DNA from: Rheinheimera sp. MM224
GTDB taxonomy: Bacteria; Pseudomonadota; Gammaproteobacteria; Enterobacterales; Alteromonadaceae
NCBI RefSeq assembly: GCF_947090785.1
Contig: NZ_OX352320.1
Coordinates: forward strand, 1,736,001 to 1,800,000
Direction: 5' to 3'
DNA: 64,000 nucleotides
The notes below the pieces were generated by a model. That model did no database searches. It saw nothing but the letters and a program-made list of their open reading frames with translations, and was not told the DNA's origin. The position numbers were made by a program, and so were the translations under genes. Of this stretch, positions 9,427 to 18,635 are shown in pieces (position 1 is the stretch's first letter; the number at the start of each line of letters is the position of its first letter).

Positions 9427-9621
9427 ATGAATGTATTAGAGCTGAAATTAGGCATGGTTTGCCAAACCAAAAAAGGTATAGGTGTAGTGAGTTGGATTGA
9501 TGCACAGGACAGAGCTGTGTATTTGTCTGATCTGGATAATAAAGATCAGCATATAGCCGTCTCTTTTGATGATCTGCAGGACGAACCTCAGCTGCATCAA
9601 AAAGCGGATATTTATTACTAA
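9427..9621 (+). CDS. Small protein of unknown function (64 aa)
   Basis: Not recognised. A good ribosome site (GAGGAG at 9413-9418) precedes ATG 9427, and a strong terminator follows 24 bp after the stop, so this looks like a real monocistronic gene. The product is acidic, with alternating hydrophobic residues (GMVCQTKKGIGVVSWIDAQ) that suggest a small SH3-like or KOW-like beta fold. No signal peptide or membrane segment is seen. The two histidines and one cysteine form no metal motif. Function unknown. Confidence 0.65.
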   Translation: MNVLELKLGMVCQTKKGIGVVSWIDAQDRAVYLSDLDNKDQHIAVSFDDLQDEPQLHQKADIYY

Positions 9622-9645
9622 GAGTCCACGCTCCACTCTGCTCAC

Positions 9646-9679
9646 AAAAGCCCGCCTGCTTATGCCGCGGGCTTTTTTT
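9646..9679 (+). terminator. Rho-independent terminator
   Basis: AAAAGCCCGC pairs with GCGGGCTTTT across an 11-nt loop and ends in seven T (9673-9679). It closes the small gene at 9427. Confidence 0.85.
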
Positions 9680-9791
9680 ACAGAATTTTCTGCTTTGTCA
9701 TTTTTACTTCGATTCTGATTTGTCTGAGCTGCTATACAGTTCCTGCCTGAATTGATACTGTAGTTTACATCAATACTTCAGAGACAAACCA

Positions 9792-10490
9792 ATGAAAACC
9801 ATAGGGTTATTAGGCGGAATGAGCTGGGAGTCGACTATTCCTTATTATCGTCAGATCAACCAGCGCATCAAACAACAGTTAGGTGGCCTGCACAGCGGAA
9901 AAATCATTTTATACAGTGTGGATTTTGCACAAATTGAAGAATTGCAGCGCAGTGGCGACTGGGACAAAGCCGGTGAGTTGTTAGCAGATGCCGCGCTCAA
10001 GTTACAGACTGCAGGTGCTGATTACTTAGTGCTTTGTACCAATACCATGCATAAGGTTGCCGCTGTTATTGAAACTGCAGTGACTATTCCACTGTTACAT
10101 ATTGCTGATGCAACGGCCGAAGCTATACAAGCTGCTGGTCTTCACAAAGTCGCTTTATTAGGCACCCGTTTTACCATGGAGCAGGATTTTTACAAAAAGC
10201 GCCTGACAGATCGTTATGGTTTAGAGGTGCTGGTGCCGGATGAAGAGGGCAGGAACCTGGTGCATCAGGTTATTTATCAGGAGTTGTGTTTGGGCGTGGT
10301 GAATCCAAATTCACGGCTGCAGTATCAACAAATCATGGCTGATTTGGTGACACAAGGCGCAGAAGCTATTATTTTAGGCTGCACTGAAATAGGTTTATTG
10401 GTAAGCGCTGAAGACTGCACAGTGCCGTTATTTGACACCACAGCTTTGCATGCGCAAAAAGCTGCAGATTATTCTCTGTCTGTTTCTTAG
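9792..10490 (+). CDS. Aspartate/glutamate racemase family protein
   Basis: Cofactor-independent amino-acid racemase of the Asp/Glu racemase superfamily. The start IGLLGGMSWEST is typical of the YgeA/aspartate-racemase branch. The two catalytic cysteines are Cys82 in LCTNTMHK and Cys197 in LGCTEIGLL, both present. The 232-aa length is normal. Natural substrates are uncertain: YgeA-type enzymes have broad, weak specificity. It stands alone on the strand; the next gene starts 42 bp later and might be co-transcribed. Confidence 0.87.
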   Translation: MKTIGLLGGMSWESTIPYYRQINQRIKQQLGGLHSGKIILYSVDFAQIEELQRSGDWDKAGELLADAALKLQTAGADYLVLCTNTMHKVAAVIETAVTIPLLHIADATAEAIQAAGLHKVALLGTRFTMEQDFYKKRLTDRYGLEVLVPDEEGRNLVHQVIYQELCLGVVNPNSRLQYQQIMADLVTQGAEAIILGCTEIGLLVSAEDCTVPLFDTTALHAQKAADYSLSVS

Positions 10491-10532
10491 GGGACTGGGA
10501 CGGTGGAGGCTTGGCAGAATAAGGAATTGATG

Positions 10533-10820
10533 ATGTTGTATTTATACCTCGAAGTGGATTTATCGGATGATGATGCCGACTTAGACGAAGTTGCGCGGGA
10601 CTGTGGTCATACGCTGAGTCACCCGCAGCTTTCAGACTGGGATCTGTTAGGTGTAACTAATTGGCATGGTCATGCTTGTCTGGAGTTTCAGCTGCAGATG
10701 AAAGAGGCCATTGAAGATGCTGAGTTACATCAGTTGATCAGCGATATACAGGTGCAGATTTCACATCCGGCCGTATCGTCCAGCCGCACTATGTTGGTGA
10801 GCAGTGTCAAAGAGAGTTAA
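10533..10820 (+). CDS. Hypothetical acidic protein (about 95 aa)
   Basis: Not recognised. The frame is open from GTG 10503, but AAGGA at 10521-10525 sits 7 bp before ATG 10533, which I prefer. The product is cytosolic and acidic at the N-terminus (LEVDLSDDDADLDEVARDCG), with no signal, membrane segment or known motif. It follows the racemase on the same strand and ends 5 bp before the converging FlhB-like gene. Function unknown. Confidence 0.6.
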   Translation: MLYLYLEVDLSDDDADLDEVARDCGHTLSHPQLSDWDLLGVTNWHGHACLEFQLQMKEAIEDAELHQLISDIQVQISHPAVSSSRTMLVSSVKES

Positions 10821-10825
10821 ACAAT

Positions 10826-11155
10826 TTAGCTTTTCAAATCGATACGCTGGTGAATATTGTGCCACTCGTCCGGGAATTTCCCCTGTAGCACATAAGAAAA
10901 TGCGATGAGCTCGGCGATAATAATATAGAGCTCTTTTGGGATATCACTGCCCAGTTCAATACGTTGCAGCACTTTCACCAGTTCCTGATCCTCATGCACC
11001 AAGACTCCATGTTCTTTGGCTGTAGCAATAATGTCCTGCGCCAGTTCGCCATGACCTTTAGCGACGATTTGTGGTGCATTTTTGCCATCGTAGGCCAGAG
11101 CAACGGCACTGGCGTCTATATCTATAGCATCGGGGTTTTTAGTCACGTCTTTCAT
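10826..11155 (-). CDS. FlhB C-terminal domain-like protein (FhlB/YlqH type)
   Basis: A 109-aa stand-alone protein resembling the cytoplasmic C-terminal domain of the flagellar export switch FlhB / type III EscU-YscU. ASAVALAYDGKNAPQIVAKG and the IPKELYIIIAELIAFSYVLQG region match that domain. The autocleavage NPTH site is replaced (NAPQ), so no self-cleavage is expected. The membrane part of FlhB is missing; the length is normal for the stand-alone family. AAAGGA lies just upstream of the ATG and the FliK-like gene ends 9 bp before, so both form an operon. The role of such pairs is unclear; involvement in flagellar export is inference. Confidence 0.82.
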   Translation of the reverse strand: MKDVTKNPDAIDIDASAVALAYDGKNAPQIVAKGHGELAQDIIATAKEHGVLVHEDQELVKVLQRIELGSDIPKELYIIIAELIAFSYVLQGKFPDEWHNIHQRIDLKS

Positions 11156-11164
11156 CTGTATCCT

Positions 11165-13111
11165 TTAGACCCGAATGGCCAGCAAGCTGGTGGTTTTAGG
11201 CATTAAACTGTCCGGAATTTTACCCAACTGACAATGGGCTTCTTTGACATCAATGCCTTGAGCTTTGCATCTGTCTTTCAAAAGTGGCAAGTATTTTTCT
11301 GCCAGCAGTTTCAGCATGCTGGTGTCTGTATATAACTGCAACGACAAGGACGAGCCGGATAACTTGCTGATGGCCAATAATTGTCCCAGATGTTTTAAAT
11401 CAAACTTCATCGATAACTGCCAGGCCACAGATTTGCCTTTGCCTTTTTCCTGCTCTTCTTCCTGCTGAGTAATGGCTATCTGGCAAAAATCCGAAACCTG
11501 CTGATTTTGAATGGGCAAGGTTAAGAAGATCTGCTGCAACGGGTCTTTGCTTTGCTGCTCCAGCGTAGATAACTGTGCATGTTGCATCGACGAGCTTTGG
11601 CTGGATAGTTGTTTCAATAACTGGCTGCTTTGAGTTTGATCGAGCTGTGCAACAAATTCTTTTAGCTTATGATCTTTATTTGGCCCCTTGTCATTTTGCG
11701 GCAGGGTCTGGCCTAAACGTCCTAATAACAACTGAATAGCGACCGCCAAAGTACCAGCTGCGGTTTGCGGCATAGTGACGTTTTGCAGCGGATTAAACTG
11801 CAATAAGGCCTGCAACTGAGCGGGTAGTTGTGCCAGATTAGTCAGCTTGCTGGCATCCGGCTGGCTTTGACGTACTAATTGCAAAATAGCTTTTACCGCT
11901 TCTGGCAATTCGGGCATTTCGACCAGACTTTCCCACTCTGGATCCAACATAGGCAATAACTGGCGCCACGCTTGATTCAGTACTGCCGGTTCTACTTGCG
12001 GTTTTATAAATTTAGCCGCTTCGACTGAGCCTGACACAGCCTGGCTTGGTTCTGTTTTAGAGCTTTGCAGCTGCAACACTTTAGGCTGTGCTTCAATCAC
12101 TATGGTTTTTTGTTCTGGTATAGCTTTGAGCTGTAACTGGCCTTGAGGCGTGAGTTGCAGCTGATACTGTGGGTCTGCCAGTTGCTGTTTGGTTGCAGCT
12201 GGCAAAGGCAGTTGTTTTAACTCATTTAAACTCAGCACTGTGCCTGATACTGCATTGGTCAGTTGGGGTAATACCAAAGGCAAAATGCGTTGCTGCACAG
12301 GGGCAGACAACGGAATAATAGTTTGCTGCTGTGCTGAAGCTGAGGCAGATATTTTTATCTGTGCCGGAGTTTGTCCCGCTGCTACGGGCTGATTTTTGAG
12401 GTTGTGCGATGTGGATTCAGTTTTTAACGGCACTGTCAGCAACTCTGACGCAGCTTTTGTATCCACAGCATTCGGCAGCAAGGCCGCTTTTGGCAAAACC
12501 AGGCTAAGCTGCCCGGCTTTTAATTGCAGCTTCGCGTCCAGCCATTGGCTGGCTGGCAGGTTTTGCAAAGCCGCAGGTAAGGGCAACTGCACTTTATTTT
12601 GTCCCAATTGCAAAATCAGTTGTTGATCCTGGCGCTGAATTTGTACCTGCACCTGCACGACTTTTGCCAGGTTAGTGCTTGCCTGTGTTTGCAGCTGGGC
12701 CGTTAATTGAGTGCTTAATTGAGCGGAAAGTTGCGTACTGAGTTGAGTGCTGGGTTGGGCGCCGGGCTGAGTTGAAATTTGCGCACTGAGTTGTGTCACT
12801 AATTGTTGTAACTGCGGCTGAGTCAGTTGCACCGGCATAGGCTGAGGGCCGTTCTGGCTGAGTTTTAGCTGCAACTGTCCCGATAAGGCCTGGCTTAATT
12901 GCACCATTAACTGGCCCTGCAAGGCCGGTAAATTCAGTTTAGCGTCCTGAATAAGTACCATACCAGCAGCAGTTTGCAGCTTTAATTGGCCCAAACCATC
13001 TTTACCAATATTCAACAGCGCCTGATAGTTGTGTTCTTCCACCAGCACAGCAGCGGGCACAGACCCTTTGGTTTGGGCACTTAACGCGCTATCTACAGTA
13101 ATCTGGTTCAC
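11165..13111 (-). CDS. FliK-like flagellar hook-length control C-terminal domain protein
   Basis: A 648-aa Gln-rich protein. The last 100 residues or so (WQLSMKFDLKHLGQLLAISKL...LSLQLYT) resemble the FliK C-terminal domain. The rest is low-complexity Gln/Leu/Ala. Residues 107-141 consist of imperfect QLSTQLSA repeats encoded by degenerate short repeats at about 12690-12800. The likely start is GTG 13109-13111. It precedes the FlhB-like gene with a 9-bp gap and diverges from the ccm operon. FliK partners FlhB in hook-length control, so the pair is meaningful, but no other flagellar genes are here. Similar pairs sit beside ccm genes in other gammaproteobacteria. Confidence 0.78.
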   Translation of the reverse strand: MNQITVDSALSAQTKGSVPAAVLVEEHNYQALLNIGKDGLGQLKLQTAAGMVLIQDAKLNLPALQGQLMVQLSQALSGQLQLKLSQNGPQPMPVQLTQPQLQQLVTQLSAQISTQPGAQPSTQLSTQLSAQLSTQLTAQLQTQASTNLAKVVQVQVQIQRQDQQLILQLGQNKVQLPLPAALQNLPASQWLDAKLQLKAGQLSLVLPKAALLPNAVDTKAASELLTVPLKTESTSHNLKNQPVAAGQTPAQIKISASASAQQQTIIPLSAPVQQRILPLVLPQLTNAVSGTVLSLNELKQLPLPAATKQQLADPQYQLQLTPQGQLQLKAIPEQKTIVIEAQPKVLQLQSSKTEPSQAVSGSVEAAKFIKPQVEPAVLNQAWRQLLPMLDPEWESLVEMPELPEAVKAILQLVRQSQPDASKLTNLAQLPAQLQALLQFNPLQNVTMPQTAAGTLAVAIQLLLGRLGQTLPQNDKGPNKDHKLKEFVAQLDQTQSSQLLKQLSSQSSSMQHAQLSTLEQQSKDPLQQIFLTLPIQNQQVSDFCQIAITQQEEEQEKGKGKSVAWQLSMKFDLKHLGQLLAISKLSGSSLSLQLYTDTSMLKLLAEKYLPLLKDRCKAQGIDVKEAHCQLGKIPDSLMPKTTSLLAIRV

Positions 13112-13284
13112 TTATAGTCAGGTCCATTGTTAGTCACAGTGCATAGTTGCTTCTGTGTATCGGCAGTTGTGGCTTTGATCTGAAACATTAATTTCTACAA
13201 AGCCCGCTGTTTCAAGGTTATAGCGCATTCGTATTCTATTGCCAATATGCTAAGATGCCGCGACTTTTTTTGGGAGTTTGCCCT

Positions 13285-13911
13285 TTGTCGATAATTTTGG
13301 CCGCCGAAGCATTAAGCTGTGTCCGCCAGGACAGAGTGTTATTTGAAAACTTAAATTTTCAGTTAAGTGCAGGGCAAGTGCTTTATATACAAGGAAAAAA
13401 CGGTGCCGGTAAAAGTTCGCTTTTGCGACTGCTGGCGGGTTTAACTTTGCCTGAAGACGGTCAGATTTTATTCCACGGTAAACCTCTACAGTCCCAAACC
13501 GAATTTTTCGCTGACCAATTACTTTTTATTGGCCATCAAAGCGGCATCCATCCCCAGCTCACGGCGTTACAAAATTTAGCCTTTTGGTCGGCCTTGTCCG
13601 AACAACCTCTGGTTGAGCCATATCAGTTACTTGGCTCTTTAGGTCTGGCTGGTCTGGAAGATATTCCTTGTTTCATGCTCTCTGCAGGTCAGCAGCGCCG
13701 CGTCTCTTTAGCCCGTTTATGGTTCACAGATAAATCACTCTGGATATTGGATGAGCCTTTTACTTCGTTGGATCAGCAGCTTATTGCTAAGCTTGAGTAC
13801 CATTTTTTACAACATTTGTCCGCTGGTGGCGTTATTGTACTGACCAGCCATCAGAGCTTGTCTGCCTCTTATCCGGCACTTCAGGCTCTTGAACTGGAGT
13901 ACAGATGGTGA
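13285..13911 (+). CDS. ccmA: Cytochrome c maturation ABC transporter ATP-binding protein CcmA
   Basis: ATPase subunit of the CcmAB complex that releases haem-loaded CcmE from CcmC. Walker A (GKNGAGKSS), ABC signature (LSAGQQRRVSLARL) and Walker B (LWILDEPF) are all present. An ATG at 13255 is in frame, but GGGAG at 13272-13276 lies 8 bp before TTG 13285. Starting at TTG gives 208 aa, the family length, so the TTG start is preferred. First gene of the ccm operon; its stop overlaps ccmB. Confidence 0.92.
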   Translation: MSIILAAEALSCVRQDRVLFENLNFQLSAGQVLYIQGKNGAGKSSLLRLLAGLTLPEDGQILFHGKPLQSQTEFFADQLLFIGHQSGIHPQLTALQNLAFWSALSEQPLVEPYQLLGSLGLAGLEDIPCFMLSAGQQRRVSLARLWFTDKSLWILDEPFTSLDQQLIAKLEYHFLQHLSAGGVIVLTSHQSLSASYPALQALELEYRW

Positions 13912-14570
13912 TGTGGCGAGCTTTAGTCAAACGTGAATTGCAGTTACTGGGGCGGCAAAAAGCCGATTGGCTCAATCCGCTGGTGTTCTTTTTATTGGTA
14001 CTGAGCTTGTTTCCGCTGGGTATTGGTCCTGAACCCGGTATGCTTAAACAAATAGCACCAGGTCTGGTCTGGATAGCGGCTTTGTTGAGTGTATTGTTAT
14101 CTGCTGAACGTTTGTTTAAAGATGATTACCGTTACGGCGTAATCGAGCAGTTGGTCGCAGGTCGGCAAGGCTTATTTAGCTATGTGACGGCAAAAATTTG
14201 CTGTCACTGGTTATCGACTGGCGTGCCTTTAGTACTGGTGTCTCCGTTAATTGCGGTGTTATTGGGACTCGATTGGCAAAGCTGGCAGGTTTTAGTGGTG
14301 ACCTTATTGCTCGGTACGCCCGTATTAAGTTTGTTAAGTGTGCTTGGCGCAGCACTCACTATGGCCGCTGATAAAGGCGGCATATTGCAGGCGCTGATTA
14401 TTTTACCTTTGTATATTCCACTGCTGATTTTTGCCAGTGGTGCAATGGAAGCCGCAGCCACAGCTTTGCCTTATACAGGGCAACTGGCTGTATTATTAGC
14501 TTTTTTATTATTTGCTTTAGCGCTGGTGCCTCTGGCCGTGCGTCAGGCACTTCGAATGAATGTGGGGTAG
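13905..14570 (+). CDS. ccmB: Haem exporter protein CcmB
   Basis: Integral membrane subunit of the CcmABCD complex, with about six hydrophobic segments over 221 aa. The N-terminus (MVMWRALVKRELQLLGRQKAD) matches the family. Two in-frame ATGs, at 13905 and 13911, are possible; both overlap the end of ccmA, pointing to translational coupling. ccmC starts 1 bp after its stop. Confidence 0.93.
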   Translation: MVMWRALVKRELQLLGRQKADWLNPLVFFLLVLSLFPLGIGPEPGMLKQIAPGLVWIAALLSVLLSAERLFKDDYRYGVIEQLVAGRQGLFSYVTAKICCHWLSTGVPLVLVSPLIAVLLGLDWQSWQVLVVTLLLGTPVLSLLSVLGAALTMAADKGGILQALIILPLYIPLLIFASGAMEAAATALPYTGQLAVLLAFLLFALALVPLAVRQALRMNVG

Positions 14571-14571
14571 T

Positions 14572-15336
14572 ATGTTCCGTTGGTTAGATCCTTACGCCAA
14601 ACCTGAAACTTTGTACCACCTGTGTGGCCGCTTATTGCCTTATTTGATGGGGCTGGCGGTATTTACATTGTTGCTGGGAAATATCTGGGGACTGGCCTTT
14701 AGCCCTTCAGATTATCAGCAAGGTGACAGCTACCGCATTATCTACATTCATGTACCTTCCGCTATCTGGTCTATGGGCGCCTACAGCAGCATGGCTATTG
14801 CTGCATTTATCGGTTTAGTCTGGCAAATTCGTGTTGCACAATGGGCCGTTTTGGCGATAGCTCCTATAGGTGCTGTCTATACAGTCATCGCATTATTTAC
14901 CGGTGCAGCCTGGGGCAAGCCGATGTGGGGCACCTGGTGGGTGTGGGACGCGCGTTTAACCTCCGAATTAGTGCTGTTGTTTTTATATTTAGGTGTCATA
15001 GCTTTAGCCGGTGCTTTTTCAGAAGCAGCCCGTGGGATTAAAGTGGCTTCCTTGCTGGCGATAGTTGGGGTGGTGAATCTGCCTATTATTCACTACTCAG
15101 TCGAGTGGTGGAATACGCTGCATCAGGGCGCCACTATTACGAAGTTTGCTAAACCTTCGATTGACGCTTCAATGCTGTGGCCTTTACTGATTAGCATTTT
15201 AGGTTTTGCGCTTTTATTAGCGGCTTTAACCTGTTTACGCTTACGCAGTCAGATCTTAATTTTTGAACAGCACAGACCCTGGGTCCGGCAGTTGGTAGAT
15301 TCAATGGGTGACTTAAGTCAGAAGGAGCGGAACTAA
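14572..15336 (+). CDS. ccmC: Haem transporter / haem lyase subunit CcmC
   Basis: Membrane protein that presents haem to CcmE. The tryptophan-rich WWD signature is seen as WGTWWVWDARLTSELVL, with flanking conserved histidines in the VPSAIWSMG and IHYSVEWWNTLHQG regions serving as haem ligands. Six membrane segments are expected in 254 aa. ATG 14572 is chosen because it follows the ccmB stop directly; the frame is also open slightly upstream. The stop overlaps the ATG of ccmD by one base. Confidence 0.94.
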   Translation: MFRWLDPYAKPETLYHLCGRLLPYLMGLAVFTLLLGNIWGLAFSPSDYQQGDSYRIIYIHVPSAIWSMGAYSSMAIAAFIGLVWQIRVAQWAVLAIAPIGAVYTVIALFTGAAWGKPMWGTWWVWDARLTSELVLLFLYLGVIALAGAFSEAARGIKVASLLAIVGVVNLPIIHYSVEWWNTLHQGATITKFAKPSIDASMLWPLLISILGFALLLAALTCLRLRSQILIFEQHRPWVRQLVDSMGDLSQKERN

Positions 15337-15536
15337 TGGCTTTTACATCCTGGACAGAATTTTGGGCTATGGGCGGTTACGCGCTTTTTGTCTGGTTATC
15401 TTTCGGTACTACTTATCTGTTATTGCTGGGGTTGTGGTGGTACAGCAAACGTCAGCATAAAGATATACAACAACAAATCCGTGCCAAAGCAGCGCGGGAA
15501 CAACGGGTGCGGCAACATCAGGAGAGTGAGAAGTAG
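15336..15536 (+). CDS. ccmD: Haem exporter protein CcmD
   Basis: Small 66-aa membrane protein with one transmembrane helix (about residues 12-34) and a charged cytoplasmic tail (RAKAAREQRVRQHQESEK). It stabilises CcmC-CcmE and is needed for release of holo-CcmE. It is identified by its position between ccmC and ccmE and the W-G-Y...W-L-S-F N-terminal pattern. The start overlaps the ccmC stop (TAATG); ccmE follows without a gap. Confidence 0.9.
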   Translation: MAFTSWTEFWAMGGYALFVWLSFGTTYLLLLGLWWYSKRQHKDIQQQIRAKAAREQRVRQHQESEK

Positions 15537-16094
15537 ATGAATCCGAGACGTCAAAAACGCTTAGTGGCCGTCCTGGCCTTTGTGTTGTTGTTAGGTGGTG
15601 CTATTGGCGCCATGTTGTATGCATTGCAGCAAAATATTGATTTGTTTTATACCCCAAGCCAACTGATTGAAGGCATGGGAGATGACAAAGTGAAACCTGA
15701 AATAGGCCAGCGCTTGCGAATTGGCGGTATGGTGGTAAAAGGTTCAGTACGCCGTGACCCAAACTCACTGAAAGTCAGTTTCGATTTGGTCGATACGGGC
15801 CCACTGGTCACAGTGGAATACGAAGGCATATTGCCGGATTTATTCCGTGAAGGGCAGGGCATAGTAGCCCAAGGTGTGCTGGTTGATGCGAAGACAATAC
15901 TGGCTTCTGAAGTGCTTGCGAAACACGACGAAGAATATATGCCTCCTGAAGTGGCTGAAGCGGTAAAAGGCATTAAACATGTAGCGCCGAAAAATTATCA
16001 GTCCTATGGGCAACCACAAGCCGAAAAACCTGAAACGACAAAGACTGAAGCCAAGAATCCTGAAGAAAACAAGCCAGCAGGTCAAAAGCCATGA
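15537..16094 (+). CDS. ccmE: Cytochrome c-type biogenesis haem chaperone CcmE
   Basis: Periplasmic haem chaperone anchored by an N-terminal helix (about residues 8-29). It binds haem covalently through His130, visible in [13 protein letters not shown], with the nearby Tyr134. The beta-barrel core ([35 protein letters not shown]) is complete. The C-terminal tail is Lys/Glu/Pro-rich and probably disordered. The stop overlaps ccmF as ATGA. Confidence 0.95.
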   Translation: MNPRRQKRLVAVLAFVLLLGGAIGAMLYALQQNIDLFYTPSQLIEGMGDDKVKPEIGQRLRIGGMVVKGSVRRDPNSLKVSFDLVDTGPLVTVEYEGILPDLFREGQGIVAQGVLVDAKTILASEVLAKHDEEYMPPEVAEAVKGIKHVAPKNYQSYGQPQAEKPETTKTEAKNPEENKPAGQKP

Positions 16095-18070
16095 TTGCAG
16101 AATATGGTCAACTGGCGCTGACCTTTGCGCTTTGTATTTCTTTGGCTTTGGCGATAGTGCCTTTGTATGGCAGTTTTAAAGGCCAACAAACCGCCTTACA
16201 GCTTGGTAATCCGTTGGCTTATGCCTTGTTTTTACTGACCGCATTTTCGTTCTGGGCTTTGTCCTACGCCTTTTGGGCTAATGACTTTACTGTGGTTTAT
16301 GTGGCAACCAACTCCAATTCTTTATTGCCTTGGTACTATCGTTTAACAGCGGTCTGGGGTGGTCATGAAGGCTCGATGTTATTGTGGTTATTAACCTTGT
16401 CCGGCTGGATTGCGGCAGTAGCGCTATTTTCCCGTAGTTTACCTCTGCAGTTTCAGGGCCGGATTTTAGGTGTGATGGGTTTAGTTGCTTTAGGTTTTTA
16501 TGCCTTTGTGCTTTTTATGTCGAACCCCTTTGAACGCAGCCTGCCGTATTTCCCGGTTGATGGCCGTGACTTAAATCCGCTGCTACAAGATTTTGGCATG
16601 ATCATTCACCCACCCATGTTGTATATGGGCTATGTCGGTTTTGCGGTGTCCTTTGCTTTTGCGATAGCGGCATTAATGGGTGGTAAGTTTGACAGCACCT
16701 GGGCGCGCTGGGCCAGACCCTGGACTTTAGCTGCCTGGTTGTTTTTAACTTTAGGTATTATGCTCGGCAGCTGGTGGGCTTATAACGAACTGGGCTGGGG
16801 CGGTTGGTGGTTCTGGGATCCGGTAGAAAACGCATCCTTTATGCCATGGCTGGTCGGCACAGCGCTGATCCACTCTTTAGCTGTAACTGAAAAACGCGGT
16901 ACCTTCAAATCCTGGACAGTACTACTGGCGATAGCTGCATTTTCGTTAAGTTTATTGGGCGCCTTTTTAGTGCGTTCAGGCGTTTTAGTTTCTGTGCATT
17001 CTTTTGCCGCCGATCCGGACCGTGGTTTGTATTTACTGGCATTTTTACTGGTGGTCGTCGGTGGTTCATTACTGCTGTATGCCCTTCGGATGAACTCAGT
17101 TCGCAGTCAGGCCCGTTACGAGTTGTTTTCCCGTGAAGTGCTGCTGTGGGGCAATAATATTTTTCTGTTAACAGCTACCTTGGTGGTGCTGTTGGGCACT
17201 TTATTCCCGCTAGTGCATAAAGAGCTGGGTTTAGGTTCTATCTCTATTGGCGAGCCGTTTTTTAATCAGCTGTTTTATTATCTGGTGATCCCTTTTGCCT
17301 TGTTGTTGGGGTTAGGCCCCTGGGTGCGCTGGAAACAACAGCAGGTGAAGCCTCTGTTAAAGCCTATGAGTTTAATCGCCATTGCCACCTTAATTCTGGC
17401 GTTGGGGACTTTGGCAACGTTGCAAAGTGTTCAGGCCAATTTAGCTCTGCTCGGTTTGTTGTTAGGCGCCTGGGTTGGCTCGTCCGCTATTTTTGAATTG
17501 TTGCAGCGCTTACAGCAGTTTGGCTCTGTTAAACAAGGTTTAACTAAACTCAACGCCAGCCATTTTGGTATGACGCTGGCGCATATTGGTTTTGCTGTGC
17601 TGGTGATTGGTGTGGCTATGACCAAAACCTACAGTGTAGAAACACAAGTCAGAATGAAAGCCGGTGAGCAGGTGGAACTGGCTGGCTATCAATTTAAGTT
17701 AGTTGAAGTCTATCCATTAGATGGGCCTAATTACAAAGGCGAAGCGGCCGAACTGGATGTCAGTTACAAAGGCGACTACGTCACGCACTTACATGCAGAA
17801 AAACGTTTTTACACAGTGCAGCGCAGTGTGATGACAGAGGCTGCTGTACATGCCCGTTTAAGCCGTGACTTGTATGTGGCTTTGGGTGAATCGCTGAATG
17901 ATGACAGTTGGGCCTTAAGTTTGTACGTGAAGCCTTTTGTGCGCTGGATTTGGTTGGGCGGTTTACTGATGGCGTTGGGCGGCTTGATTGCACTCTGCGA
18001 TAAACGTTACCGTCGTCGCGTTGGTGATCGAAAAGAGGCCACTGAACTGAAGGAAACTGCAGATGCGTAA
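16091..18070 (+). CDS. ccmF: Cytochrome c haem lyase subunit CcmF
   Basis: Large polytopic membrane protein (659 aa) that ligates haem to apocytochrome c with CcmH and CcmI. The WWD haem-handling motif is [20 protein letters not shown] at about residues 234-253. Conserved histidines are in [12 protein letters not shown] and [11 protein letters not shown]. About 14 hydrophobic segments end in a periplasmic domain and a final helix. It overlaps ccmE upstream (4 bp) and ccmG downstream (8 bp). Confidence 0.95.
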   Translation: MIAEYGQLALTFALCISLALAIVPLYGSFKGQQTALQLGNPLAYALFLLTAFSFWALSYAFWANDFTVVYVATNSNSLLPWYYRLTAVWGGHEGSMLLWLLTLSGWIAAVALFSRSLPLQFQGRILGVMGLVALGFYAFVLFMSNPFERSLPYFPVDGRDLNPLLQDFGMIIHPPMLYMGYVGFAVSFAFAIAALMGGKFDSTWARWARPWTLAAWLFLTLGIMLGSWWAYNELGWGGWWFWDPVENASFMPWLVGTALIHSLAVTEKRGTFKSWTVLLAIAAFSLSLLGAFLVRSGVLVSVHSFAADPDRGLYLLAFLLVVVGGSLLLYALRMNSVRSQARYELFSREVLLWGNNIFLLTATLVVLLGTLFPLVHKELGLGSISIGEPFFNQLFYYLVIPFALLLGLGPWVRWKQQQVKPLLKPMSLIAIATLILALGTLATLQSVQANLALLGLLLGAWVGSSAIFELLQRLQQFGSVKQGLTKLNASHFGMTLAHIGFAVLVIGVAMTKTYSVETQVRMKAGEQVELAGYQFKLVEVYPLDGPNYKGEAAELDVSYKGDYVTHLHAEKRFYTVQRSVMTEAAVHARLSRDLYVALGESLNDDSWALSLYVKPFVRWIWLGGLLMALGGLIALCDKRYRRRVGDRKEATELKETADA

Positions 18071-18632
18071 GTTGGCATTTTTTATCCCATTTGTGCTTTT
18101 TATTGCCTTGTCGGTGTTTTTATTCAGCGGCTTATTTTCAAACCCAATGGAGCGCGAATCCTCAGTCCTGAATCAACCATTGCCAGCTTTTGCGTTGCCA
18201 GATTTACAGCAACCTGAAAAAATCTGGACGCCAGACAGTGTGAAGGGGAAGCCTTTTTTACTGAACGTCTGGGGCACCTGGTGTGTGACCTGTAATGCTG
18301 AGCTGGCTTATTTAACAGAGCTGCGTGAGCAAGGTGTGATGATTGTTGGTTTGTATTATCAACAGCCGGTAGACGCCGCCTTTGGTGAAGTCTTTAACCT
18401 TGCTGCCTTGCAGCAGGAAGTAGCGCTGAAACTGGAGCAACAAGGCAATCCGTACCAGTGGAATATTCTGGATAAAGACCGCACGCTGATTTTTGATTTA
18501 GGTGTGACAGGCGCCCCCGAGACTTTTTTAATCGATGCTCAGGGCATTATCCGGTATCACCATATAGGCGATATTAATCCGCAGGTATGGCAACAAAAGC
18601 TGGCCGCCGCTTATCAGAGTTTGCAGGAGTAA
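18063..18632 (+). CDS. ccmG: Thiol:disulfide interchange protein CcmG/DsbE
   Basis: Membrane-anchored periplasmic thioredoxin-like protein that reduces apocytochrome c cysteines. It has an N-terminal helix (about residues 5-24), then a thioredoxin fold with the active site WCVTC (Cys74, Cys77) in LLNVWGTWCVTCNAELAYL. The conserved GAPETFLID strand carries the cis-proline. The 189-aa length is normal. ccmH starts 3 bp after the stop. Confidence 0.94.
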   Translation: MRKLAFFIPFVLFIALSVFLFSGLFSNPMERESSVLNQPLPAFALPDLQQPEKIWTPDSVKGKPFLLNVWGTWCVTCNAELAYLTELREQGVMIVGLYYQQPVDAAFGEVFNLAALQQEVALKLEQQGNPYQWNILDKDRTLIFDLGVTGAPETFLIDAQGIIRYHHIGDINPQVWQQKLAAAYQSLQE

Positions 18633-18635
18633 GGC

